Of a stretch of 64,000 bases of DNA, positions 43,793 through 53,822 are shown piece by piece. Source of the DNA: Streptococcus marimammalium DSM 18627. GTDB taxonomy: Bacteria; Bacillota; Bacilli; Lactobacillales; Streptococcaceae. Under the pieces are notes generated by a model, which searched no databases, was not told where the DNA came from, and saw only the letters and a list, made by a program, of their open reading frames with translations. Position numbers and translations under genes: made by a program. Every line of letters starts with the position of its first letter. Position 1 is the stretch's first letter. The stretch spans positions 239,267 to 303,266 of the forward strand of contig NZ_KB904339.1 in assembly GCF_000380045.1 (NCBI RefSeq), given 5' to 3'.

Positions 43793-45079
43793 ATGTTTAA
43801 AGAAAAGAAATTTTTATTAACTCACATTTGGTTACGAGGTTTTAGTGGTGCTGAGATTAATATTTTAGAATTAGCTTTATATCTTCAATCTCAAGGAGCA
43901 GTTGTTGAAGTTTTTACTTACTTATCTCAATCACCGTTGAAGAATAAATTTGAGGAAAAGAATATTAAAATTATTGATGATATTAATCATAAATTTGAAA
44001 TAACAAATTATGATATGGTTTTTGTATCACAAAATATTATTCCACCTCAAATAATTAGAGAACTTGGGCAAAATCATGAAAAATATCCTAGATTTGTTTT
44101 TTTGCATATGGCAGCTTTACCTAGCCATGTTTTAGAACAACCATTTATTCATGATTTAGAACAAAAAATTTCATCTGCTAGTTTAGTAGTTTCAAAAGAA
44201 ATAGTTAAAAAAAACTTATCTCGTTTTTTTAAACAAATTCCTAACTTACATTATTATCCCAACCCTGTTCCTAAATCTTATACTAATTTAGAACATAGAA
44301 AGAAAACTTCAATAAAATCCATATTGGTTATATCGAATCATCCTCCTAAAGAAATTCTGGAAATTGAAAAGTTATTAATTGAAAGAAAAATAAAAATTGA
44401 TTATTTTGGAGTTTGGTCTCAAAATTACCAACTAGTAAACCCAGAATTAATTAATAAATACGATTGTGTTATAGGAATAGGTAAAAATGTTCAATACTGT
44501 TTGGTAATGGGAAAACCAATATATGTATATGATCATTTTAAAGGTCCAGGATATTTAAATGAAGATAATTTTATTTTAGCAAAAGAAAATAATTTTTCGG
44601 GTAGAGGATTTGAAAAAAATATTAAAACTTCAGAGGAAATAGTCAAAGAGATATTAAGCAATTATAAAGAAGCTCAAATTTTTCATAATAAAATAAGAAA
44701 TCAATCGATTAATAAGTATCTAATTTCTAACGTTTTTTCCAAAATTTATAAGAGTGTAAATAATTTTAATAAAAAAATAGAACCATTTGATTCAAATTAT
44801 ATTGAATATGTAAATGCCATTAATTTATTATTAAAAAATACAGTGGTACGTTTAGAGAATGATAGTGTTAATTTATGGCAGTCTATTCATAAATTAGAAA
44901 ATGTTGAAAAAGAAAAAGAAAAAGAAATTGATTCTCTGAAGTTGCAAATTAATTTGCAAGCGGACGAATTGAAAAATATTAAGAAAGCATACTATTATAA
45001 AATAAATCAGTTTTTCATAAAATTTTATAGCTTGTTTATCAATAATAAGTTAATTCGACTATTAAGGAGAAAAAAATGA
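43793..45079 (+). CDS. GT-B glycosyltransferase with C-terminal coiled coil
   Basis: 428 residues. The N-terminus (THIWLRGFSGAEINILELALYLQ) is a GT4-like acceptor domain, followed by a donor domain to about 330. The last 70 residues (about 355-428) form a coiled coil (KLENVEKEKEKEIDSLK) ending in a basic RRLLRRKK-like tail that could hold the enzyme at the membrane. No equivalent is recognised in the group A or S. mutans loci. It overlaps the next gene by 4 bases. AT-rich, Asn- and Lys-rich composition. Confidence 0.75.
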   Translation: MFKEKKFLLTHIWLRGFSGAEINILELALYLQSQGAVVEVFTYLSQSPLKNKFEEKNIKIIDDINHKFEITNYDMVFVSQNIIPPQIIRELGQNHEKYPRFVFLHMAALPSHVLEQPFIHDLEQKISSASLVVSKEIVKKNLSRFFKQIPNLHYYPNPVPKSYTNLEHRKKTSIKSILVISNHPPKEILEIEKLLIERKIKIDYFGVWSQNYQLVNPELINKYDCVIGIGKNVQYCLVMGKPIYVYDHFKGPGYLNEDNFILAKENNFSGRGFEKNIKTSEEIVKEILSNYKEAQIFHNKIRNQSINKYLISNVFSKIYKSVNNFNKKIEPFDSNYIEYVNAINLLLKNTVVRLENDSVNLWQSIHKLENVEKEKEKEIDSLKLQINLQADELKNIKKAYYYKINQFFIKFYSLFINNKLIRLLRRKK

Positions 45080-46305
45080 TATATAAACTTTTAAAAAGTT
45101 TTAAAGAATATGGTATATATGTGACTATTAGAAAAATTCTTCACAAATTAACTGGTAAGCCTTTAATGAAAAAAATACATAAGATAGACTTATCTAAATT
45201 ACCAATTATGCCTAAATTTGAAGACATAGTTTCAGCAGATTATATTAATAATCGTTATAAAAAGCCATCTAAAATTGATAAAGAAATTTTAAATATAGCA
45301 TGGGTTTCTCCCCCTATAGGAAAAGGAGGAGGAGGACATACGACTATTTCGAGATTTGTTAAATATCTACAATCTCATGGTCATCGTATAACTTTTTACA
45401 TATACAATAATAATACAATTCATCAAACTTCAAAAGAAGCTTACAAAATTTTATTACAGTCTTATCACATTGATGTTTCTGTAGAAGAACTTGAAAATTT
45501 TAAAAATCAAGATGTTGTATTTGCTACAAGTTGGGAAACTGCTTACGCTGTATTTAATTTAAAAGATCAAAAGCTTCATAAATTTTATTTTGTTCAGGAT
45601 TTTGAACCTATGTTTTATGGAGTAGGTTCTAGGTACAAATTGGCTGAAGCAACATATAAATTTGGTTTCTATGGTATTACAGCCGGTAAATGGTTAACAA
45701 AAAAACTAAAAAGCTATGGAATGGAATCTGATTATTTTGATTTTGGTGCTGATATAGAAATTTATCAGCCTACGGCTCCAATTAAGAAGAAGAAAAAGAT
45801 TGCTTTTTATGCTAGAGCTCACACTGAGCGAAGAGGATTTGAACTTGGAATCATGGCTCTTCAAATATTTAAAGAGAGATATCCCGATTATGATATTGAA
45901 TTTTTTGGTCAAGATATGAGTGATTATAACATACCTTTTGAATTTATTAATAGAGGAATTTTGGGTAAAGAAGAACTTGCAACAATTTATCAAGATAGTG
46001 TTGCTTGTTTATTGCTATCATTAACAAATGTCTCTTTATTACCACTGGAATTATTGGCTTCTGGATGCGTTCCAGTTATGAACTCGGGAGAGAATAATAC
46101 CACTGTTCTTGGAGAAATTGATGATATTGCTTATACGGAAGCATATCCTATTTCTCTAGCTAATAAATTATGTGAGATAGTTGAGAAAACTAATATTAAT
46201 GATTATGCAAGTGAGATTAGCAAGAAATATAATGATTTTTCTTGGGAAAAAAGTTATAAAAAAGTAGAACAAATAATTATTAGAGAGGTTATTAATGAAA
46301 AATAA
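45076..46305 (+). CDS. Rhamnosyltransferase-like GT4 (WsaF-type)
   Basis: 409 residues, GT-B fold. The N-terminal helix is membrane-proximal (YKLLKSFKEYGIYVTIRKIL). The segment NIAWVSPPIGKGGGGHTTISRF, FVQDFEPMFYGVGSRY and SLLPLELLASGCVP resemble the WsaF rhamnosyltransferase family. It likely adds a rhamnose or other residue within the polysaccharide. Overlaps both neighbours (4 and 11 bases), so the three glycosyltransferases form one translational unit. Confidence 0.8.
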   Translation: MIYKLLKSFKEYGIYVTIRKILHKLTGKPLMKKIHKIDLSKLPIMPKFEDIVSADYINNRYKKPSKIDKEILNIAWVSPPIGKGGGGHTTISRFVKYLQSHGHRITFYIYNNNTIHQTSKEAYKILLQSYHIDVSVEELENFKNQDVVFATSWETAYAVFNLKDQKLHKFYFVQDFEPMFYGVGSRYKLAEATYKFGFYGITAGKWLTKKLKSYGMESDYFDFGADIEIYQPTAPIKKKKKIAFYARAHTERRGFELGIMALQIFKERYPDYDIEFFGQDMSDYNIPFEFINRGILGKEELATIYQDSVACLLLSLTNVSLLPLELLASGCVPVMNSGENNTTVLGEIDDIAYTEAYPISLANKLCEIVEKTNINDYASEISKKYNDFSWEKSYKKVEQIIIREVINEK

Positions 46306-47272
46306 ACTCAAAGCGACTGTTTTCATTCCTGTATTCAATGGGGAAAATAATCATCTAAAGGAGACTTTAGTTGCATTATATAAACAAAAAACTGATTTTC
46401 CTTGGGATGTTATCATTACTGATTCAGAATCTCAAGACTCTTCTTTATCAATAATCAAAGAGTTTTTGTCTAAATATGATAATTTAAGATTAATTAAAAT
46501 TAAAAAATCAGAATTTTCTCATGGTAGAACTAGGCAAATGGTAGCTGAAATATCAGAGGCGCAGTATATTGTTTATTTAACCCAAGATGCCATACCTATA
46601 AATAGTAACTGGTTATCAGAAATGATTTCACCATTTAGTCTAAATGAAAAGATTGTTGCAGTATTAGGAAAACAGAAACCTAGAGATAATTGTTTTCCTG
46701 CCATGAAATATGATATTAATTTAGTTTTTGAAGAACAAGGTGTTCCTGATGCTATTACACTTTGGACTCGAGATAATAAAGAATTTTTTGGTAAGTATAC
46801 AAAAGAGTCTTTTTACAGTGATGTTTGTTCAGCAGCCCCCAGAGATTTTCTACTTAATAATATAGGATATAGGACTGTTGATTATTCTGAAGATTATGAA
46901 TATGGTAAAGATATTTTAGATGCTGGTTATATTAAGGTATACAATAGTAGAGCAGTTGTTGAGCATTCTAATGATGTTAAGTTATCTGATTATAAAAAAC
47001 GTATTTTTGACGAAAATTATAATATTCGTCTAAATAGTGGTAATACTACAAAAATTTCATTTCTGAATGTTATAATTAATACCATTAAATTTTCATTTAA
47101 AGATAGTATAAAAATTTTAAAAGATAGAGATTATACTCTTAGAAAAAAAATTTATTGGTCATTTATAAATCCTTTATTTCATTTCGAAAAATGGAGAGGA
47201 ATTAGGTTGGCAAATAGTATCGATTTAAATTCAAATATTTCAAAATATTCTTTGGAAAAAAGAGAGAAATGA
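46295..47272 (+). CDS. GT2 glycosyltransferase (GacF/RgpE-like rhamnosyltransferase)
   Basis: 325 residues, GT-A fold: FIPVFNGENNHLKETLVALY, ITDSESQDSS and the LTQDAIP acidic region. The layout resembles the GT2 enzyme that follows rgpD in rhamnan loci (GacF), but assignment is by general appearance. The operon seems to end here; an IS3-like relic begins about 140 bases later. Confidence 0.78.
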   Translation: MKNKLKATVFIPVFNGENNHLKETLVALYKQKTDFPWDVIITDSESQDSSLSIIKEFLSKYDNLRLIKIKKSEFSHGRTRQMVAEISEAQYIVYLTQDAIPINSNWLSEMISPFSLNEKIVAVLGKQKPRDNCFPAMKYDINLVFEEQGVPDAITLWTRDNKEFFGKYTKESFYSDVCSAAPRDFLLNNIGYRTVDYSEDYEYGKDILDAGYIKVYNSRAVVEHSNDVKLSDYKKRIFDENYNIRLNSGNTTKISFLNVIINTIKFSFKDSIKILKDRDYTLRKKIYWSFINPLFHFEKWRGIRLANSIDLNSNISKYSLEKREK

Positions 47273-47407
47273 TATTAAAATTTGAATAATAAAAAAATTT
47301 ATCTAATTTTAAATTAGTTGGTTTTTAGATTTTGTTTCTATAATTAATACAACTATCAATAATCAAAGATACAAGACCAAAAGTTAAGAGAATAAAAACA
47401 CGAGCTC

Positions 47408-47460
47408 ATTGAACTGCACCCCAAAAGTTAGACACAAAATCTAACAATTGGGGTGTTTTT
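47408..47460. mobile_element. IS3-family terminal relic
   Basis: TGAACTGCACCCCAAAAGTT, then AGACACAAAATCTAAC and an AATTGGGGTG arm with T-run, is the typical end of IS3-family elements in streptococci (terminal repeat, then hairpin before the transposase). No transposase frame follows, so only the end remains. A diverged copy lies at 11788-11832. Confidence 0.7.
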
Positions 47461-47727
47461 TTGAGTAGAATTGAGACAATTTTCGAAGTAAATTATTTGG
47501 AAGTTTGAGATATTTTTTATTCTTCAGGATTACTTTTTTAGGTTGAATAAATTTTTGTAGTCTATTAAAGTATTTCATAAGTATGTTGTTAAACAGAATT
47601 TTTTATTATATATTTGTTATGAGAATATTATTTTTTATTGGAAGTTAAGTTAATTATAGAAAAGTGTTTTTGCAGTAGCATAGCAAAAGTAAAACTAAAA
47701 AATTTTTAAATAGCAGCATATAATTGT

Positions 47728-47756
47728 TTGTTCTTTCACAAACATAATGCTATACT
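47728..47756 (+). promoter_or_regulatory. Promoter of the frameshifted Bsp/CHAP gene
   Basis: TTGTTC at 47728-47733, a 17-base spacer and TATACT at 47751-47756, followed by AAGGAGG at about 47765. Confidence 0.75.
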
Positions 47757-47783
47757 TTCTGTGAAAAGGAGGAATAAAGCAAT

Positions 47784-48152
47784 ATGAATAAGAAAAAGAA
47801 AAAAATATTGTTTATTTTATGTTTATCTATAGGTTTAATTGCTACATCCACTGTAGTGTTTGCTGACACGGAAAATGGAATAACTCAAAATCAAATATCA
47901 GAGTTTGATAATTTGACAAATAGTCAAGATAAAAATTTCGTTGAAATTATTAAAAATGATGAATCAAACGAAGATGATAATGTATTATCTGATCATCATG
48001 ATTTGGAAGTTCCAAATAATTCTAATAATGTAGAAAACAATGATTTCAAGAATTTAGATAAAAATACTATTCAAGAGGATAATTTATTAAATGAAGAAGA
48101 TGTTGATTTAGAAAATAATGAATTTTCAGAAGAATTACTTCAGAAAAATTAA
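47784..48152 (+). CDS. N-terminal fragment: signal peptide and acidic linker
   Basis: 122 residues. Signal peptide of about 27 residues ([12 protein letters not shown] core, cleavage after VFA) and then an Asp/Glu/Asn-rich linker with no fold. By itself it would be a short secreted acidic peptide. It ends in frame at a TAA because of the shift near 48144-48148. Confidence 0.7.
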   Translation: MNKKKKKILFILCLSIGLIATSTVVFADTENGITQNQISEFDNLTNSQDKNFVEIIKNDESNEDDNVLSDHHDLEVPNNSNNVENNDFKNLDKNTIQEDNLLNEEDVDLENNEFSEELLQKN

Positions 48153-48289
48153 TAGAAACTCCTCATCTAAAGAATTCATTTAGAAACTCTTCTGAGAATG
48201 CAAATAATTTATCTGTTACAGAAATTTCAGAAGGTTCAACAGCACTTCGTATTCAATACAATCGAGAAATATCCAAAAACTCCACTATA

Positions 48290-50323
48290 ATGTTTGCAGT
48301 TTGGTCTGACAAAAATGGTCAAGATGATTTAAAATGGTATAAAGCTGATAATGGAGGAGTTGCATACGTAAGCTATAGTAATCATAAAGCCTATGATCTT
48401 TATCATATTCATACATATGCTAATGAAAATGGGAAAATGCGAGGACTTAATGCAACAACTTTCAGTATAGAAGAGCCTAACATTAATTATCAAATAGATA
48501 AAATTTCTAAAAATGAATATAAAATTGTAATCAGTGATATTCCGAAAACAATAACAGAAATTAAAGTACCAACTTGGTCTGATAAAGGTGGTCAAGATGA
48601 TATAAAATGGTATGTGGCTAAAAAAATATCGCCTACAAAATATGAAACTATTGTAAATGTGAATAATCATAAGAATGATTTTGGGCAATACCACATCCAT
48701 CTATATGGTTATAGTCAAATTACACAGTCTCTAATTCCTTTAATTGGAACAACCGGATTTAATCATGAAAAAGAACCCGAAACTTATGCAAAAATAAATA
48801 TTGAAGATTATAGTGAGAATAAAACCACATTCAATGTTACAATAGATAAATCAAATGCTAATCAGGTAATAAATGGTATTAGAATAGCAGTTTGGTCAGA
48901 GACCAATGGTCAAGATGATTTGAAGTGGTACACATATAATAATACTTCAAATAATAAAGATAAGTTCAAAATTGATGTTACCAATCATAGTAATAAAAGC
49001 GACTTTTTTATAGTTCACGTATATACTGATTATGCAAATGGTAAAACTATCGGAACAGATTTAGGAAAATATTATTTTAAAATAGAGGCTAAAAATGAAT
49101 TGCAAACAGATTTAACTCAAAGTGGTATTTCTTTGAGATTTAAATCTAATATTATTCATGATTTAAATAACATCTACTTTGCTGTATGGTCTGATGAAAA
49201 AGGTCAAGATGATATAAAATGGTATAATGCTAACAATATGGGAATTGCACTTGCTAATTATACTAATCATCGCAACTATGGTATATATAATATACATACA
49301 TATTTAAAAAAATCAGGGAAAATGGAAGGGATTATGGCAAGTCAAATAAATATTCCTATTCCAACTGTTAATCATAATATTTCAAAAATTAGTGATATAG
49401 ATTTTGAAATTATAGTAACAAATGTTCCCAAATACATTAACTCAATTGTCATTCCTGTATGGTCTGATAAAGATGGTCAAGATGATTTGAAATGGTATAG
49501 GACACAAAAGATTTCTGATGGAGCATATAAAGTTAATATTAAACTGAAAAATCATAAATACGTACTAGGGAAATATCAAGCACACATATATGCTGAAGGA
49601 CCTTTGTCTGATGGAATTTTTGGATTAACAAGTACAAACGGTTTTCAAGTAAACAGTATTTCAAATTACAAAGATCCTAAGATGGATATTGTTAACTATA
49701 CTCCTAATGGTCATAGTTTTAGTGTTAAAGTAACTGAAAATGATGATTCCAAATTCATTAAACTAATTAGAGTAGCAGTTTGGTCTAAGGATAATCAGAG
49801 TAATATAAAATGGTATGAAACAAGTTTTAAAAGAGGAAATACTTTAAGCATTAGTGGTGATGTTACACAACATGGTAATATTACTGGTAAATATCAAGTC
49901 CATGTTTATGTAACGTATATGGATAATGAGATTAAAGGTTTTCAATTACCTCAGATTAATTTAGTTAAAAAAGCAACTCCGAAAGTGACTCCTTCAAAAA
50001 ATACCTATGAAGTTGGCCAATGTACATGGGGAGTTAAAGAATTGGCTCCTTGGGTTGGTAACTATTGGGGTAATGCAAAAGAATGGGGTGCAAGTGCAAG
50101 AGCTGCTGGCTTTTCAATTGGATCAAAACCAGTTGTTGGGGCAGTTGCAGTTTTTCCTAACGATGGTGGAGGTTATGGGCATGTTGCCTATGTAACAGCC
50201 GTTGAAAGTTCAAAGAGAATTCAAGTAAAAGAAGCTAATTATGCTGGTAACACATCTATTGGTAACTATCGAGGGTGGTTTAATCCAACTACCCAGGCTG
50301 TTTATTACATATACCCATATTAA
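48290..50323 (+). CDS. C-terminal part: six GBS_Bsp-like repeats and CHAP domain
   Basis: 677 residues counted from the first ATG; the frame is open from the shift at about 48144. It contains six GBS_Bsp-like modules, each with an [19 protein letters not shown] core, and a C-terminal CHAP domain with catalytic Cys578 (VGQCTW) and His631 (YGHVAYV). CHAP domains act as peptidoglycan amidases or endopeptidases. In the present reading state no signal peptide is attached and no ribosome binding site stands before 48290, so expression as an exported enzyme requires repair of the frameshift. Confidence 0.8.
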   Translation: MFAVWSDKNGQDDLKWYKADNGGVAYVSYSNHKAYDLYHIHTYANENGKMRGLNATTFSIEEPNINYQIDKISKNEYKIVISDIPKTITEIKVPTWSDKGGQDDIKWYVAKKISPTKYETIVNVNNHKNDFGQYHIHLYGYSQITQSLIPLIGTTGFNHEKEPETYAKINIEDYSENKTTFNVTIDKSNANQVINGIRIAVWSETNGQDDLKWYTYNNTSNNKDKFKIDVTNHSNKSDFFIVHVYTDYANGKTIGTDLGKYYFKIEAKNELQTDLTQSGISLRFKSNIIHDLNNIYFAVWSDEKGQDDIKWYNANNMGIALANYTNHRNYGIYNIHTYLKKSGKMEGIMASQINIPIPTVNHNISKISDIDFEIIVTNVPKYINSIVIPVWSDKDGQDDLKWYRTQKISDGAYKVNIKLKNHKYVLGKYQAHIYAEGPLSDGIFGLTSTNGFQVNSISNYKDPKMDIVNYTPNGHSFSVKVTENDDSKFIKLIRVAVWSKDNQSNIKWYETSFKRGNTLSISGDVTQHGNITGKYQVHVYVTYMDNEIKGFQLPQINLVKKATPKVTPSKNTYEVGQCTWGVKELAPWVGNYWGNAKEWGASARAAGFSIGSKPVVGAVAVFPNDGGGYGHVAYVTAVESSKRIQVKEANYAGNTSIGNYRGWFNPTTQAVYYIYPY

Positions 50324-50855
50324 TAATGAGCCTATGAAATCAAATGTTTTTTGTCAAGTGGGTAGTAGTTAACTAGTCATTAACATCCAGAGAGAATCAA
50401 TTTAATATACTCCCCTTATAGTGGACAGTGAAAAAAGCAAAGATTCACTAGAAATGATAAGGGGAGTTTTTGTATGTTCAAAAAATGGAAAATATCTTCA
50501 GAAAATAAAGATGAATATGGGGATAGTAAATAAAGAGAAAAGTTGAACTTGAAGAAACAAGAATGGGTGTACAATGATAAAGAGATAAAAGAGACTTCTG
50601 TATAGGCTTATTAGAAAGTGGAAGTGTTAATATGAAAACATAGAAACTTATGCTTAATCATAACTAGGTTCTTTTGATAAGATAAGGGTATATTATTTAT
50701 AAGAGTTTCCTTTAAGACAAATGTTGAGTTTTACCTAAATTTAATATAAATGGTATTTCTTGTCTAATTCATTTTAAAATTGGTTATATTCCTAAAATCT
50801 GTTTCTGAAATTAACTATTTTACATTGTGTAGAAAGGATGTTAGAATATATATCA
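50324..50855. other. Intergenic region with IS-like hairpin relic
   Basis: 532 bases. A stem pairing CTCCCCTTAT (about 50411-50420) with ATAAGGGGAG (about 50458-50467) is followed by a T-run and a 19-codon frame from an ATG at 50474. It may be a terminator or the end of a decayed insertion sequence. The remainder carries no recognisable gene. Confidence 0.45.
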
Positions 50856-50858
50856 TAG

Positions 50859-51089
50859 CTTAGAGACTACGATTTTTTAATTTCTAAAAATCCTTTGATT
50901 TTACCTCCTTTTGTAGATATCAATTTACTAAATAAAAAAGATGATCTAAACTTCAGTCCTGCATCAGTTATTGACTTTACTTATTATGGTGGAATAAAAG
51001 GAGCATTAAAATATTTTGTAAGTGCAAACATTCAAATTTTAAAATATATTGTAAAAAAAATATTGAGTAAATTCAAAGGTAACCCATGA
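50859..51089 (+). pseudogene. C-terminal gene remnant upstream of gacH
   Basis: The frame is open from the stop at 50856-50858 to 51089 and encodes LRDYDFLISKNPLILPPFVD... ending in a Lys-rich amphipathic tail. It lacks a ribosome binding site and a proper start; a TTG at 50895 lies inside. In group A Streptococcus rgpF (gacG) sits exactly upstream of gacH, so this may be the tail of a lost rgpF-like gene. I cannot confirm that by alignment. Confidence 0.5.
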
Positions 51090-51135
51090 AAATTTTAGAA
51101 TTTGAAATATTTAAGAATTTAAGGTGGATTTATTA

Positions 51136-53643
51136 ATGAAAATATTAACTTCTTATAATATTAATAATATAAAAAAAATATTTTTGAATAATATTATTAG
51201 TATTATAGTTCAAATCCTATTTTTTGGAATCATTTTTCTAAAATTTTTGTTTATTAATTCTTCTCAATTTTCCTTTAATTTTACTTCAAAAATCATTATA
51301 TTTTATAGTTTATTATTAATTTTAATTGGTTTTTTTGTTCACAAAGTCTTTAATTTAAAATTGTTGATATCAACCATTGTATCGTATTATTTATTTTTAA
51401 TAAGCTCTTATTTTTTCAAAATGACCTTATTGCTTAATGATGAGAATTTTGAGTGGGATAAGTATAATGATTTTTATGAAACAAATTTCTTAGAGTCGTT
51501 ATTTTTAATTGGATTAAGTATTTTGTTTTGTAAATTAATTTCAAAAATATATGAACAACTACAGAAAAAAGGTTTTTTCAATACAGTACATGATAGATAT
51601 GAATTACTAAAGACAAATTTAAACTCTTCAAACATTAGATTTATATTCATTGGTCAAACACTAACGGCATTAATAATAACTGGTTCACAGTTTTTAGATC
51701 GTTTTTATTCTAATAATCTTTTGCCAATTGAATCTATTTCTTCAATTTTTAGTAATAATTTAATCATTTATTTTTTAATTTCATACATCTCTTACTCAGT
51801 ATTAAGTATTATTTTGGTAATTGGTTTTTATAATTTAAAAAATAATAAATCAACCTTTTTTCTTTCTTTAACGACAAGTATTATTCTTGCTACTGTGTTT
51901 AATTATTATATTCAATCTGGCATAACAGTTACTGGAATGTGGTATGACTATTATATTGTTTCTGGAGCAACTATTTTTCAAATTTTTGTTTTAGCATCTC
52001 TTTTCATGTTGTTCTACTCAATAGTTAATAGATTTTTACCTGCTACTTTAATTTCAATTATTTTCGGTTTCATTATTTCATTTGCAAATGCTAAAAAATT
52101 TGAATTAAGAAATGAGCCATTACTATTGTCAGATTTGTCTTGGATTAGAGAATTTACTTTCTTTTTTGATTTTATTGATTGGAATATAGTTATAACTTTT
52201 ATTATTGTTCTGCTAATTGTTATATTGTTGTTAATTGTTTATAGAAATAAAATTCTTTCTGGGCCAATTTTTCAATCTAAACTATCAAGGTTAATGTTAA
52301 TTTCAAGCGTTTTAGCTTCTTTTATAAGTATTAAAATAATATTTGAAAATTCCGAGAATGGATTAATTAATCCAAATATTCCTGTCCTTTCTTCTGTCTA
52401 TAATGTTTATGATATTGATTGGCAAGGTTTGAATGCAAATTCTCGATTTCAGTCTCTTAGCTTTGTATGGTTTAAACAACTAACAACGAAAAGTATGGAA
52501 AAGCCAGATAATTATAGTAAAAAAACAATTGATTCTCTTTATGAAAAATATCAAAAAGTAGCAACTACTATTAATGAATCTCGTACAGACAATATTAATG
52601 ATCAAACAATAATCTATATTTTAAGTGAAAGTTTAGCAGATCCAAAACGTCTTGAACAAGTAAATGTTTCTCAAGAGTTGCTTTCCAATATTAAGTCAAT
52701 TCAAAGTAAGACTACGAGTGGACTAATGCATGCAGATGGTTATGGTGGTGGAACTGCAAATATGGAATTTCAATCACTATCTGGCTTACCAAAATATAAT
52801 CTTAATGGCACCATATCAATTTTATATACTGATGTTGTTCCTAAGATGAGCTATGTTCCTTTGATAAGTAATTTTTTTGACGAAAATAACAGAATTGTAA
52901 TCCATTTAGCAAATGCTAATAATTATTCTCGAAAAGCTATTTACCAAAAATTTAAATATGATAAATTTATTGCGACTGAAGGTACTAAAGATGAACCAAA
53001 TTTTATTGAAAATAGAAGTTCTAGTTATAGTGATAAATCTAGTTATCAAAATGTTTTATCCGAACTAGATGAGTCAAAAAGTCAATTTTTTTCAGTTATG
53101 ACTATGCAGAATCATTCACCTTGGTTTTCTGAAACCCCAGAAGATATTCAAGCTGAAGGTGATGATTTTAATGATAAGGAAAATAATGATCTACTTAGTT
53201 ATGCTAGACTATTAACTTATACTGATAAGGATACATTAGAATTTTTGGAAAAACTTAGAACTTTTAATAAGAAAATAACAGTTGTTTTTTATGGTGATCA
53301 TTTACCAGGATTATATCCCCAAAGAATATTTGAAAATCAACCTGAAAATCAATATTTAACTGATTATTTTATTTGGAGTAATTATGATGTCGAGAGAAAG
53401 CTTGATTATCCTCTTGTTAATTCTAGTGATTTTGGAGCAGAACTATTAGCACATACCAATTCAAAAGTTAGTCCCTATTATGCTTTGTTAACTGAAGTTT
53501 TAAATAATGCTAGTATTGATAAAAAAGATTTAAGCGAAGAACAAAAAATTATAGCAGATGATTTAAAATTGATACAGTATGATTTAATGGAAGGTAACAA
53601 TTATATCCTTGAACATCCAGATTTTTTTGAAATGACAAAGTAA
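51136..53643 (+). CDS. gacH: LtaS-family glycerol phosphate transferase, GacH-like
   Basis: 835 residues from the ATG, which follows AAGGTGG; the in-frame GTG at 51124 lies within that site. About 11-12 transmembrane segments fill the first 430 residues, followed by an extracellular sulfatase-fold domain with metal-binding LSES, the catalytic Thr in GYGGGTANMEF (about T540) and FYGDHLPGL. Size and layout match GacH/SccH, which put glycerol phosphate on the side chains of rhamnan, rather than LtaS (five transmembrane segments). It affects charge, metal and antimicrobial sensitivity in relatives. It ends with a strong terminator. Confidence 0.85.
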   Translation: MKILTSYNINNIKKIFLNNIISIIVQILFFGIIFLKFLFINSSQFSFNFTSKIIIFYSLLLILIGFFVHKVFNLKLLISTIVSYYLFLISSYFFKMTLLLNDENFEWDKYNDFYETNFLESLFLIGLSILFCKLISKIYEQLQKKGFFNTVHDRYELLKTNLNSSNIRFIFIGQTLTALIITGSQFLDRFYSNNLLPIESISSIFSNNLIIYFLISYISYSVLSIILVIGFYNLKNNKSTFFLSLTTSIILATVFNYYIQSGITVTGMWYDYYIVSGATIFQIFVLASLFMLFYSIVNRFLPATLISIIFGFIISFANAKKFELRNEPLLLSDLSWIREFTFFFDFIDWNIVITFIIVLLIVILLLIVYRNKILSGPIFQSKLSRLMLISSVLASFISIKIIFENSENGLINPNIPVLSSVYNVYDIDWQGLNANSRFQSLSFVWFKQLTTKSMEKPDNYSKKTIDSLYEKYQKVATTINESRTDNINDQTIIYILSESLADPKRLEQVNVSQELLSNIKSIQSKTTSGLMHADGYGGGTANMEFQSLSGLPKYNLNGTISILYTDVVPKMSYVPLISNFFDENNRIVIHLANANNYSRKAIYQKFKYDKFIATEGTKDEPNFIENRSSSYSDKSSYQNVLSELDESKSQFFSVMTMQNHSPWFSETPEDIQAEGDDFNDKENNDLLSYARLLTYTDKDTLEFLEKLRTFNKKITVVFYGDHLPGLYPQRIFENQPENQYLTDYFIWSNYDVERKLDYPLVNSSDFGAELLAHTNSKVSPYYALLTEVLNNASIDKKDLSEEQKIIADDLKLIQYDLMEGNNYILEHPDFFEMTK

Positions 53644-53676
53644 GATTTAATTCTATTTATAGAATTAAATCTTTTT
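53642..53676 (+). terminator. Terminator of gacH
   Basis: A 14-bp stem (AGATTTAATTCTA with its complement, loop about 4) starts at the stop codon and ends in six T. Confidence 0.9.
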
Positions 53677-53822
53677 TACTATGTTTAAGTGAAATAAATT
53701 TAAAATGTTCACTTTATTATTTGAAAGATTAGAGACTATTTTCGAATAAATAGTATGTAATCTATTTTGGAAAAATAATTTTTTTCAAAATTAGATTATA
53801 AAAATTTTTTAAGGAGAATATA

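Larger units (their letters stand above)
47273..47783. other. Intergenic region with IS3-family end relic and promoter
   Basis: 511 bases. The IS-end relic is at 47408-47460. The right part is AT-rich and carries a promoter (47728-47756) and AAGGAGG ribosome binding site for the Bsp/CHAP gene. No ORF was accepted. Confidence 0.6.
47784..50323 (+). pseudogene. Bsp-repeat/CHAP secreted hydrolase gene split by a frameshift
   Basis: The gene begins with a signal peptide at 47784 and its frame stops at 48150-48152. The next frame is open across the junction ([15 protein letters not shown]...) to 50323 and continues the same domain plan as the intact paralogue at 55669 ([15 protein letters not shown] versus VTDVSEGTTGLRLQY). 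Adding one A to the A5 tract at 48144-48148 would restore one frame of about 846 residues. This may be a true null allele, a phase-variable state or an assembly error. Confidence 0.75.

Noticed and set aside
50474..50533. Short frame from ATG after the hairpin at 50411-50467
   Set aside because: It stops after 19 codons and cannot be matched to a transposase; kept only as part of a possible IS relic.
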